Shown: positions 23,801 to 34,800 of the stretch, in pieces
Position numbering within the stretch: position 1 is the stretch's first letter
How the letters are laid out: the number at the start of each line of letters is the position of its first letter
Assembly (NCBI GenBank): GCA_000310025.1
Contig: FN649741.1
Location: forward strand, 1,291,474-1,355,473
Length of the DNA stretch: 64,000 bases
Direction of reading: 5' to 3'
Source: Ectocarpus siliculosus
Lineage: Eukaryota > Sar > Phaeophyceae > Ectocarpales > Ectocarpaceae
Made by a program: the position numbers and the translations under genes
Notes under the pieces: generated by a model
The model's input: only the letters and a program-made list of their open reading frames with translations
What the model was told of the DNA's origin: nothing
The model's database searches: none

Positions 23801-26800
23801 TTCGACCCCGTGCCCCTGCCCCCTCGCCGCGCGCTGCCGGAACCACCGGCACAGCCAGTCCCGGCCCTTCCTTCGCCAGTGGCTCCCCAAACCTGTGTCG
23901 TGTTAATGGCAACCGCGAGATGGACCGCAAGCGAAGGACACGCAAGCGAAAAGACGCGAGCATTCCGAGGATCTCAGCAATATTGGGACGTGGCTCGGGG
24001 AACAGACGAACACACATATCGATTCGGCGGTCATGGATTTTGGACACCCAAGTTTTCTGTCAAGGCGTGAGGAGCAAGTGCCAACGGGACTCTCAAAATC
24101 GAACGAGAGAATAAGAAGACAAGACTCTTCTCACGCTATCTCTCGTGGAACGCAATTGTAGTCAGTCATCAAGGAGCCGCACCTCTGCCTTGAGCTCTTT
24201 CGCGATGATCTCGAGGAAAAACCCACCCACGTCAGCGCCGAGCGAGATGTTGAGGGCGGCTATGACCGCGGTGAAGGAAGGGATGAGCGTAGTCATCACC
24301 TATGTAGGTTGAATTTTCGGCGATCGGGTACAGGACGCAATGGGATTCAAGCTCAGTGACATATGTTAACGTTTTGGACCGAATGACTGAAGGCAAACGG
24401 AAACGAGAACCTGCGCGCACAAGCACCATGGGAGACCTGGCGCTGAGCTAAACAGCAACTCCAGGCATTCTCAAAATGCTCCTAAAAGCCTCCTGTTCAC
24501 TATCCACCGAAGTACCCTTTTACCACACTGCCCCCCACCCAAGCGCCGCCCCACCACCTGCCTCCCCGCTCTACTCTCGTTGACCCAAACTCTCTGAATC
24601 ATAAATCGACTCTGCACGCCGTCGTTCGTAGTTTCTCCCCACTTTAATTTTTGGTGGCTGCTTCTCTCTGTCTCTGTCTGTCTGTCTGTCTGTGCGTGTC
24701 TATCTGTGTCTCTCCCTCCGTCCGTCTGTCTGTCTCTCTCTCTTTCTCTCTCGGTTCGCCGCACACACGATCTATCGGAGAGTGTTCTTCTCTCTCGTGA
24801 GTCGTTTGTCCGCATAGGTAAGCCCTCTCTCCCCCAGCCCCTCTCTCACGTGCTTGTCATGGACGCAGACGGCCCTGGTAGCCTGCCAGAGCGCCTCGTT
24901 AACCTCCGTGGTACTGTGCCCGCGGTACGCCTCCCGTAGACGAGCCGTCACGGGTTCCAGCGTATCCTCCGATAGGCGGTTCATGATACCGTTTACCACT
25001 CGCTGCAAGAAGTAAAAAAAAATGAAGGACGAAAAAAAAGAAGCCCGTGTGAAAGATTTAACGAAAGCTGATGGACTGTTTATACGTTTTCACAAAAAAA
25101 AAACGATGTATGCGTACATGCTTACAATTTTGTGTTTCAGGTGTGTATATGGTGTTGGAGCACTACGCAAGTATTGCGTGCTACAGCCGTCTTTTTGGCG
25201 GCGGCAGGCGCGAGTGGCTCCGCTCAGGAACAGACGCAGACGTTGCCAGCACAAACAAGAAAGAAAAACATCATACGGAGCAAATCCACTCGTACACGAT
25301 TGTGTGGAGGCTCTCGCTCCAAAGAACGTCTCAAGGGTCTCGCTATACTAGTGTTAAGAAAACCACAAAGCGCCTCTCAGAGACAAACACAAGAGCATGC
25401 GAACATGCAGACAAAGCAATGACGCCACCAAGCTGGCACATGGCTCGCCAACCAAGACAACAACCCAAATCCTTAATCCAGACAGGACTTGGGGCGAAGT
25501 TAAACCTTGTCCCCAAAAGAGATACACACGTACGAATGAATCGATCTGTATCTCTGTTCCACGAAGACGAGCCCCAGCTGCATACACACATGTACGAGCA
25601 AAAACAAAAGGAGTCACCCAATAGCAGGTCTTATCCTTCACCAGCTTCTGGACCTCACCTGGACCTCAGCACGCTTAACGTTTCCGCCAAACTTGTCCGC
25701 AGCAGTGCCTCCGGACGCCGTCCCTCCCTCTGCTGCTGCCGCGGCCGCTCTCAAGTGAGGGGGCACGTACGCGGCGGGTGCCGCGCCGCCCTTGGTAGGC
25801 CCTATTGTCCGCCCGTAGATGTCCTGCCCGGGCTTGGGTTTGTACGTGTGCCGCTTGAAGTCCTCGCTCTCTTCCTCGGCTGCCGGCGTTCCTGGACTGT
25901 CGCCTTCGTCCCCGTACCCTGTTGTGTCGGGCGACCTCGAGTTCATCTCTTCCTCTTCTTCTTCCTCCTCCTCCTCCACCACCACCACCACCTCCTCCTC
26001 CTCCTCCTCATCAATATNNNNNNNNNNNNNNNNNNNNNNNNNNNNNNNNNNNNNNNNNNNNNNNNNNNNNNNNNNNNNNNNNNNNNNNNNNNNNNNNNNN
26101 NNNNNNNNNNNNNNNNNNNNNNNNNNNNNNNNNNNNNNNNNNNNNNNNNNNNNNNNNNNNNNNNNNNNNNNNNNNNNNNNNNNNNNNNNNNNNNNNNNNN
26201 NNNNNNNNNNNNNNNNNNNNNNNNNNNNNNNNNNNNNNNNNNNNNNNNNNNNNNNNNNNNNNNNNNNNNNNNNNNNNNNNNNNNNNNNNNNNNNNNNNNN
26301 NNNNNNNNNNNNNNNNNNNNNNNNNNNNNNNNNNNNNNNNNNNNNNNNNNNNNNNNNNNNNNNNNNNNNNNNNNNNNNNNNNNNNNNNNNNNNNNNNNNN
26401 NNNNNNNNNNNNNNNNNNNNNNCTCCTCCTCCTCTTCTTCTTCCCCCTCCCGGGCTATCGCGCTGTCGGGACCGTCAGTGACGCTGTTGGCTTCGTCTCC
26501 GGGAACGTTCTCGTGAAAGTCCCAGTTTGCCTCCATGAGCGCCCGGTCTTCGTCGCTCGACCCGCTCCCACCTCCCCCCTCCACGAACTGCTTCGATCGA
26601 TCGAGCGAGTCGAGTGCGGCGGAGGGTGGGATTGGTTGAATAATGAGACAGGACGAGAGGCTGGGCAAAACGCGGGAGAGCAACCATGACACTGACAATC
26701 GAAGGGGAACACCTCAGCTGCAGGTACACGAACGATATAGTCTCCAGCAACACCGGGAACGGCAATTGACCACTCTTGCAACTACAAAACTACAAAACTA

Positions 26801-28336
26801 CTGAAACAGGAGTCTACTGCTACCACATTCCAAAACAACAAACCAGCTACAAGCATCAGATACTACTCCAGCGGCTGCCCGAATGTGACTGATTCTACAG
26901 CACAACCGCATCTACACAACCCGCCTTTAAACAAACACTAACATCATGAAATATGGTACACCAACACAACCGCCGATAAAGCAGGACCAAGCGCTTACTT
27001 CGCCGATGCGGTCCAGGTCGGAGAGGAAAGCCCCGAACTCGTCACCCATGCCGTCTTCCACCTCGATCTCCCTCGCCAGCTTGGAGCGCTTTTTCTTAGC
27101 ATTGGGTCCGGTCACGCCGAGAAGGCGCTCGAGACGCTGTCGAGACAAACGATAAAGCGTCGTCAAGGTAAGGGCTACGAGAGCCCAAAAAACAAGAGAG
27201 GCTGACAAAAAACAACTAATGGGTGTAGACCAACCAGCAGATAAAGCGCAAACGCTACTGAAGAGAGACCGACAGGCCAAATCGCCACGTCAAGAGAATG
27301 AAATACGAAGAGAGAAATGCAGAAATCGTGGAAGGGCGAAAAAAGAGGGACATAAGACAGACCAGAGACGGTGCAGAAGCGTCGATGATCGCCGAAGGTG
27401 GCACACCAGCACCAACAAACTTCGACCAAGTCTTGGAACGTAGGGCAAGCACTATCAGTAGCACCTTGAGCTCAGCGTCTTCGGCAGCGATCATTGGGTC
27501 AATCTCCTCTGGCCTCCACCGCTTGCGCCGAGCACCATTTGCACCGCCACCATCCTTCTGAGCAACCGCACCCCCCTGCTTTCGCTTCCCTCCTAGTTGG
27601 GGCTTTCGCTTCTTAGCAGCGGCAGCAGCAGCTGCTGCGGCTGCAACGGGTCCGGTGGTCACTGCTCCCGCGGAAGAGGTCTGCCGGTATTGGGGGCGAG
27701 TGTGTTGGGGAGGTGGAATTAGGCCACAGCTCACAAAGCGAAAAGGCTGAGGGAAATGCACCGATTTGCAAAAGGAGTGATTGTCCCGTGCAGAGTTCGC
27801 CTGATTTGCATACGAAGGTCCACATGTTGTCTACATACAGCACTGACCAATAACACCGCGGGCGACGATCAAGTTCCCTCGAAGCTCGTTCCCATCTTTA
27901 ACGCATTGGCGCCTTGTGTGTATGTTACACAACAACAACAACAACAACAATAACAATAACAATAACGGTCCTGGGCGTGTGTCGCCATGTTGCGTACAGC
28001 GGTAGTAGGCTGCCGCTAGAGCGTGGCAGTGGCTAGAGGACAGCAGTACCACGGCGTTTCGCTCCGCAAAAGAGCCGGCGCACACACGTCTGCTACGGCA
28101 CGGACCACACACGCATTCTGGTTTCGTGATTGAGCAGTTGTCAACATAGCGCAGCGCAACAGGTTCAGCGCAACACACAGTGAACACCGCGACCCAACAG
28201 CAGTGACCGCATCTATCGTCCCTCTCACTTGCTGTTTGAGGATGTGCCGCTGTTGCTTCTTCTCCTTGGCTGCCTGCTTGTGAGCTTTCCGGAGCTCCTT
28301 GCGCGAAAGGCTGCCCCTGGCACCACCCTTGACCAT
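20899..28336 (-). CDS. NOM1: Nucleolar MIF4G/MA3 protein NOM1 (yeast Sgd1)
   Basis: Eleven exons: 28336-28229, 27680-27465, 27136-26999, 26587-25659, 25002-24850, 24299-24183, 23892-23715, 23535-22599, 22293-22161, 21841-21743 and 21105-20899. All junction phases agree except inside exon 4, which holds a gap. The start is MVKGGARGSLSRKELRKAH. Then come basic and acidic stretches, IYGR with YVPPHLR, the MIF4G fold (NGIMNRLSEDTLEPV, ISLGADVGGFFLEIIAKEL, LLAYLYNYGVAHCTLVYDII, LLRHSGYQLRSDDP, RYILDTILELQGNK, GRWWRVGAAW) and the MA3 region (QRMNTDVRRSVFVAIVGS, LNLKGAQEREIARVIVECC, FTFQVAFWDAL, RLMAHLVVRKQLSL). NOM1/Sgd1 works in the nucleolus in 18S rRNA processing and binds the DEAD-box helicase eIF4A3 (Fal1) in characterised species. 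Poly-Gly and Ser insertions lengthen it relative to human. Exon 1 lies 309 bp from the divergent amidohydrolase start. Confidence 0.95.
24660..24755. repeat. TCTG/CT microsatellite in a NOM1 intron
   Basis: Tetranucleotide TCTG units mixed with CT runs, inside the intron between exons 5 and 6 of NOM1. Confidence 0.85.
26018..26422. other. 405-N assembly gap inside NOM1 exon 4
   Basis: The gap is flanked by GAG/GTG-type triplets that encode acidic runs (Glu and Val). The NOM1 frame on the two sides differs by one base although 405 is a multiple of three. So the gap length is wrong, or a base is miscalled in the flanking repeats, or the gap hides an intron. Confidence 0.9.
27929..27966. repeat. 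AAC/AATAAC microsatellite in NOM1 intron 1
   Basis: ACA/AAC triplets followed by ATAACA hexamers, without coding meaning. Confidence 0.8.
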
Positions 28337-28393
28337 GACTCCCCTCTCACTGTTACCGTTTTTACGCTCTCGCCTTCCCGCTATCCCGTTCTT

Positions 28394-28442
<49 letters not shown>

Positions 28443-28645
28443 TCTCTGCTCCTGCTGGAGCAATGTTGCTGTCGTTTGTGGCTGTGAGACGGCGGCCGGA
28501 CGTAAAACACTTCTCGGGACTGTACAGGAGGCTCCGTTTGATTCGATCTCCAAAAACGCTCGTAGCAAATCAGAGTGTCAGAGTTCAAAATCGTCGCCCC
28601 CTCGAGACAAAGCACAGCATCAACACAGGTGTGAGCCGAAACTGC
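28337..28645. promoter_or_regulatory. Short divergent promoter region NOM1 / amidohydrolase
   Basis: The two start codons (28336 minus, 28646 plus) are 309 bp apart and read away from each other, so both promoters and 5' untranslated regions must share this segment unless further 5' exons exist. It contains an uninterrupted CT repeat at 28395-28440. I recognise no TATA box. Confidence 0.5.
28395..28440. repeat. CT dinucleotide repeat
   Basis: About 23 uninterrupted CT units lie between the divergent NOM1 and amidohydrolase genes. A matching GA repeat lies 0.8 kb to the right, in inverted orientation. Confidence 0.9.
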
Positions 28646-29249
28646 ATGTGCGCGCGTATCTACTTCGTCAATGGCCATGTGTGGCCAGTCTCAACGCCGG
28701 CGGGAGCTTCCGGCGTCGTGGCTGCTGATTTCTCGGCCAGGAGATGAAAAGATCACTGGCGAAATAGTCGCTGTCGGGGCTGGACACGTTCCACCAGAGC
28801 ACAGGTACAGGCCTGGGACTCACGACGGCTCTTTCTTCCTGCTGCTGGCGCCAGGCTAACCGTACCTTGTCAATTTGCTGAGGAGCATGCCTGAAATACG
28901 GGTGTTGCAACGTTGTAGCATATACCGACAGATCGAGAAATCAGGCGAAACAGGGATGCTAGATCACAACAGCAATGAAGAGGTAAACATGTGTGGTGCG
29001 GATTCAGGATACACCGACCCTGGATACATTGGATACACACGTACCTACAGCAGTGGGTCTCCATGTGGGGCCGCACTATTTAGTAGCAAAAGGATGAAGC
29101 TCTTGTTCTCACCCGCTCTTACTTCCTACGAGCGTTTTTGAATTTCGAAACAAACCGGTTGACATGTACTGGACCAAAAGTGTTTTACATGAGCATGCCC
29201 TCTCCCGAGCGTTGGGACGTTCCTCGTGTGGCAGGAGCAGGAGCAGCGA

Positions 29250-29291
<42 letters not shown>

Positions 29292-31821
29292 AGAACAGAG
29301 CCACCGAATAACTGCGGGCGTCAGGCGCATATTGAGTTCTTGCGTCGGCTGCCTCTGTTTCACGTTTCGGCAGGTCGGGTGCTGAAGTGATAGATCTGAA
29401 GGGAGCTATCGTGCTGCCAGGGATCCAGGATGCACACATACACATCGGGTGTATGGGAGAAAGGTAAGGGTACACGTTTTCTGGCGGTCAATGGTGGGCG
29501 TTCTTTAGCCGTGCTGGTGGTAGCAAGTCCTCCTATGGCATATGCATATTTGGCCGATGTCGCCGAAATTGCGCTTTCCGGCAGCAAGAGAAAATTGATT
29601 TTTCTGGGTCAGCGTGTCGGCGTGGCTCGAGCACGGCGATCCAACACACGACCTCGTGAACGGCTGGCCTTGGGTGTGGCCTACGCAGGAACCTACCTGG
29701 TGTTGGATGCGCCTTGTAACTATGTGTAGAGCGTCATTCATCCTATCCTGTCGTCTCCGCCATATCTCTATTGAGCGAGTTCTTTCTATCCGTATATCTT
29801 TTGTCTCTGCCCCGCCCTCCACAAATGTTTGTTTTTCGACCCTCTTCGCATAATGTTCCAGTTTCCATACCCCCCGTCCTCTCCTCTTTTGTACCACATT
29901 TTCTTCCTTCGTTACTCCCTCCTGCAACCAGTGCTCATTACGTGGAGCTGAGTAGCTGCCATTCTGTTGCGGAGGTGCAACAAATGCTCAGGCAGCACGC
30001 TGAGAACAACCCAGACCTCCCGTGGGTGGTGAGCTGTACAGTATGAGTCATCATGAATGTGTGAAGTACTGCTTGTGTTTCGTACGAAGTCTACCTATAT
30101 CTCGCTTGTGTGATGCAGGCAACCGCAAATACACGTCCCTACGGTGGCACTAGAAATCACACCAGGAAAGTCTTCAGCACCACAGAGTTGAACACAGCAC
30201 CAGCCGTTGGGACACCAGCAAACATTTAGGGTCTTGCCTGTCTTCTCCACGACCCTTCTGAATACCAGCGCCCTCTCGCCTCCAATGTCGCTCTACAATA
30301 TGCGTATGTCGTCCCTCACTTTACCTCAACAAAGGGTTCTAGATGTTTCCGGTGGTGTGTGCCGTATGTGTCCCTCCCCAGCGAGCGGCAAGCGTCTCTT
30401 ACCGTGTGTCGTGATGCAACTGTACCCGCTCACCCTTCCGTCCGTCTAAGAGCTCTGGTATCGGAGGTCGAATAGCGACGGTGAAAAGCTACGTATGCCT
30501 AACCGGAATGGTATTCAGACCTCTACATTCGCGTGATTGCTCACCGCGCCTCCCCCCGCCCACCTCCTCCAGATCGGCACGGGCTGGGATCAAAATCTAT
30601 GGGCGCCGGTAAAGCCCCTGACGAGGCTCGATCTCGACGCGGCCCTCCCCGACGGACGGCCTTGCCTCCTCTACCGCCGGTGTTGGCACGCCGCCGTCGT
30701 CAACACGGCTGCGCTGCGTGCCGCGGACATCGACCCGAACAAACCGTGGTCCCTTGGAAATGATCCGCCGTCTGCGGCGGGGGTCGGGGCAGAAGGGGAA
30801 CAGGAGGAGAAATCGGGTGCGATCGACGGTGTCGAGGTAGACGACGCCGGGCGCCCGACGGGGCTCTTTCGGGAAGGCTCGATGCGGCTCGTGGAGACCG
30901 CCATCACCGCGGCTTCTTTCGAGATAAGGTGTGCGGTGCTTTAAGCTGCTGCTACTGCGGCGCTTGTACGCCTGGGCAAGTTTTGCTTTTGTGATTCATA
31001 CCAGCTTTGGGGATTCGTTTGGAAGCTCCGGCAGGCCCCCATCTCCAACCTTCCAGCGCCACTCACAAGATGAGCGCCTTATCTTTCCTTTGCGTTTCTC
31101 AAGATTTTTGGTTGTCTCTTGTTGCTGCAAGTGAGCGTGTAGGTGTGAAGGCGGAGGTCGGAGGTCAAAATCTCTTCTGACCACGACAAGAAATCAGACA
31201 AGGGTAAATCGCCTCCTCTTCCACTACCATCGATCGCCGTCCTCTCATTTCTACGTCTATCTCTTCTGTGTGTTTTTTCGGATTCCGTACGTGCACGTGG
31301 TCTCGGCTCGATGGACCTCGCCCCACGCGTTGCCATGTTACGACGCTCACCTCAACCCCTCCCACGACAATAACGAAGATGCGACCAGTTCGCGGAGGCT
31401 CTTGAGCGGTGCGTGAGAAGCGGGCTCACTGCGGTGCACAGCAACGACGAGAACGCTATCCAGGTCTACTCGCAGTTGCAGGTGAGGCATGGATTAGAGA
31501 CGGGCTTGAAGCTCATGATTTGACGAGGGCGTCACACGCCGATTAACTACTTGTCTTTCGCCCGCCTCAGTGAGCATGGTACGGGTTCCTCGACAGCGTG
31601 CTTCATGTACAAAGGCGAGCGAATGTAACGGCACTGTTGCAAGACTCTGTACTACTGCGGATTGGGCACATGGGTTCAAAATGTAGTGGACAATTCGAAT
31701 GCCAAGTGATTTTGACCGCGCTTTGTCGGATCTCCACACTGGTCGGGACCGCATTGTTACGGCACCTTGCCTAACTTAATTGAGGTGGCCCCACTACTTG
31801 AACGGTCGGATAATTTGGGAG

Positions 31822-31852
<31 letters not shown>

Positions 31853-34800
31853 GGTTTGTGCCTGCATCAGAAACGTATTGTTGCCTCTGCTTCAGCACCT
31901 TCACGTTCCCGTGATGATCAATCCTGCAGACAGAAGGACGTTCTTCCGTGAACACGCAAGCTACAGAACGTAGAGTACAATGCCAAACGACACCCCGATG
32001 TTGCCGCTCACGTCGTGTGCGGACCGAAGGTGAAATTTGGCTGAAAGGGAGAGAGATTCGCGGGTACATCGTACACCGACGGGGAGAGCACAAGCTCACT
32101 GTGCATCCATGAACCATGGTGATGGTGTTCGTGGGCAGAGCGCAGAGGAGTCAGTCCTTGCGACCCTGACGCAACCCGATGCTTGATCACGTAAAGTTAA
32201 ATCAAACCTTCCCTGGGGCCACCGACATGCCTGAAAGCCCCTGAAATGTGATGGGATTCACACGTCAGATTGGTGATACTTGCAGTAAGGCCCGTGCCCA
32301 CTGACGTATCCTCGAGGAACACAGGACCTTTCCAAGCAAAACGCCGAAAGGTCCTCACCACACGCAGACGAATCTATTCGCGGCTTCTCGAACGAAGCAT
32401 TACCCCGATGTATGCATAGAGGGTTGAAACTCTCTCAAGCCCCTGCAATTTCGTCGACATTTGATTGACCACACCGAAACAACTCGGGCGGATCTCGGGG
32501 TAACTAACACAGGAGGAAGGACGGCTCCCTGTTCGCGTTTACCTGACGCTGCCCCACGAAGAGCTCGACAAGGACAACCCTGTCGCCGACAACTTCGGTG
32601 GCGGTGGAAGAAAGGAGAGCGTAGGAGGGGTGTGCGATGAAAAGCCGACACCGTGGTCCGGGGACGGAGGTCTGGTGTCGTGGAACCGAGTGAAGCTCTT
32701 CTCCGACGGGTCGTTAGGTGTGTATATGTGTCGAGCCTGCTCGATTGCTTTGTGGTGGTGGGCGGGTAGCTTTGACACACCTATTCACCCTCCTCTTGGT
32801 GCTTGTGTAGACATGCTCGTAATGGTGGTGCCGGGTGTTCTTTGATGGTTTGTTCCTTGATGCTCAAATTGCACCCTCGGAAAGTAAGAATCTCCCGGAC
32901 CGTTTCGAGTTGTTCAAGCACATGTGAGGATGCCGATGTGTGCTCGCCGTGAAAAGGAGGCTTGATCCAAATATCGACTATGTTTGTCCTCCTTTGGATC
33001 ACAGCAAGTCACCGAAGCCAGGACAGAAAAGTTCGCCCTGATCCCCCAAGCCTTGTTCAAGAGATGTTCCTCCTACTCGGTTGATGTTGCTTTTTCGGGA
33101 GCAGGCGCTGAGACGGCTGCGATGAGGCTGCCGTACTTGGGCACTGACAACAAAGGAGTCCTGATACACGAGCCGGAGGCGCTTACGAGAAAAGTGAGAC
33201 ACTCAGGGGGGGAGAGAGGGAGGGGAGGGAGAAATAGACCGAAACATCTTGGGCAACAGAAGGAGAGCACTAGTCGAAATCGGTGGGTGCTGAGAACGTT
33301 CGCTCGCAACTCTGTACTTGCAGGCTGTATCCTACACCGGTCGTGGAAGCGATATTTTGATGGAAAGAAGAGGGGCATGCACCTTCGTACATACAGGGGA
33401 TCAGTGACTTCGATGACCCGCCCTCAACAAGATGTCATTTTCGGACTTTGTACCCTCAAGTTGTTCCTTTTACCCTCTTGACACTTAGGTTTTGGGTATA
33501 CGTCGTTGACGTAGTTCGACCTTACTGTATGTCCGACAGAGTTGTACACACCCAGAGCTTCACGTTTCCTCCCATTCTCAAGGGAATTTATCAGCCCCCC
33601 GCTTCACCCCCCACACCCCTGCCCGGCCTTCGCATGCGGCATGACTGTGACCTATGGTTGATTCCGCATGGCAGGTGGCGCAAGCCCGAGACCGCGGATT
33701 CCGGGTTGAAGTTCACGCCATCGGGGACAGGGCCCTGGAGGCTGTCCTGGACGCCTTCGAAGGCGCGGGTCTTCAACCCACAGACCGGCCAATTGTGACT
33801 CACTGCCAGGTGACTAGAGCACCCATCCATAGCCATAGAAAAAACGCAACGTTGGACATGCTTCGATTGCACTGCTGTGTGCTGAATCACAGGTAGGTGT
33901 GTGTCTATGTTCAGAGAGCCAGACATGGAAGAAACGTGGGACGGTGGTCAAGCGGAGATGAACGGCAAAAGCTGCGGCTTTCCCTGAAGACTACTCGAAA
34001 GGTATGGGAATGAGAGTCCACTTTCTCCCTCCTTCTTCGACGGAACGCTGCACTTCGGATGCACCTTGCTGTGATCTTCTTGTGCGTATGTCTTGCTATC
34101 GGCGAAGGCATCCTGGTGGAACGGGCCGGCTGCGTTTCTCACTGTCGTATGTTTCGCGTACGTCTTGCTTTTTTCCCCCAAGGTTGCCGGCCCTGACCTG
34201 GTGGCGAGGATGGGGAAGCTCGGCGCCATGGCGGCGGTTCAGCCGTCTTTCGTACCTTCGGACGCAGACGTGGTCATCAAACGCCTGAGGTAGGTCATGT
34301 GCGTACGTAACCTTGTTTGGCATGGTGTACTACCACGAAGTACTGAGTCCGCGCGTTGGCTAGACTCCCAGCGCGACTTATCAGGGCGGTGAAACGGGTC
34401 CATCCAGTCCTGTTCAGTAACACACCTCCTCTCCTACAGAGAAACGCAAACAAGGATATGGACACGTCACGATTGCTTGGGCTCATGCTTGGTGCGCTGA
34501 CGGTGTTTCCTGATATGACGACCCTAGACGTTACAGGTCCGAATAGTTCATCACGGATGCACCTCTGGTGGGGGGGTGTTTTTCGATGTCGTGAAAGCGC
34601 CCGGTTTCGCGCCGTTGCGGATTATTTTCTTTTCTTTTCTCTCTGGGCACGTAATCTTAACGCCGTCCCCGCTCTCCGCGTGTCGTCTGCTCGGCGCCGC
34701 TTGTCTCCGGCGTGATGATTGCCCGTACCTCGCAGCCCCCGCATGCACCCGAGTTGCTACCCCTGGCGCTCGCTTCTGGGCGGCGGCGTGACGTGCGCGG

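Noticed and set aside
25819-26689. Serine/proline/leucine frames across the second gap
   Set aside because: Translations of the triplet repeat in the wrong strand or frame; the minus-strand acidic frame belongs to NOM1.
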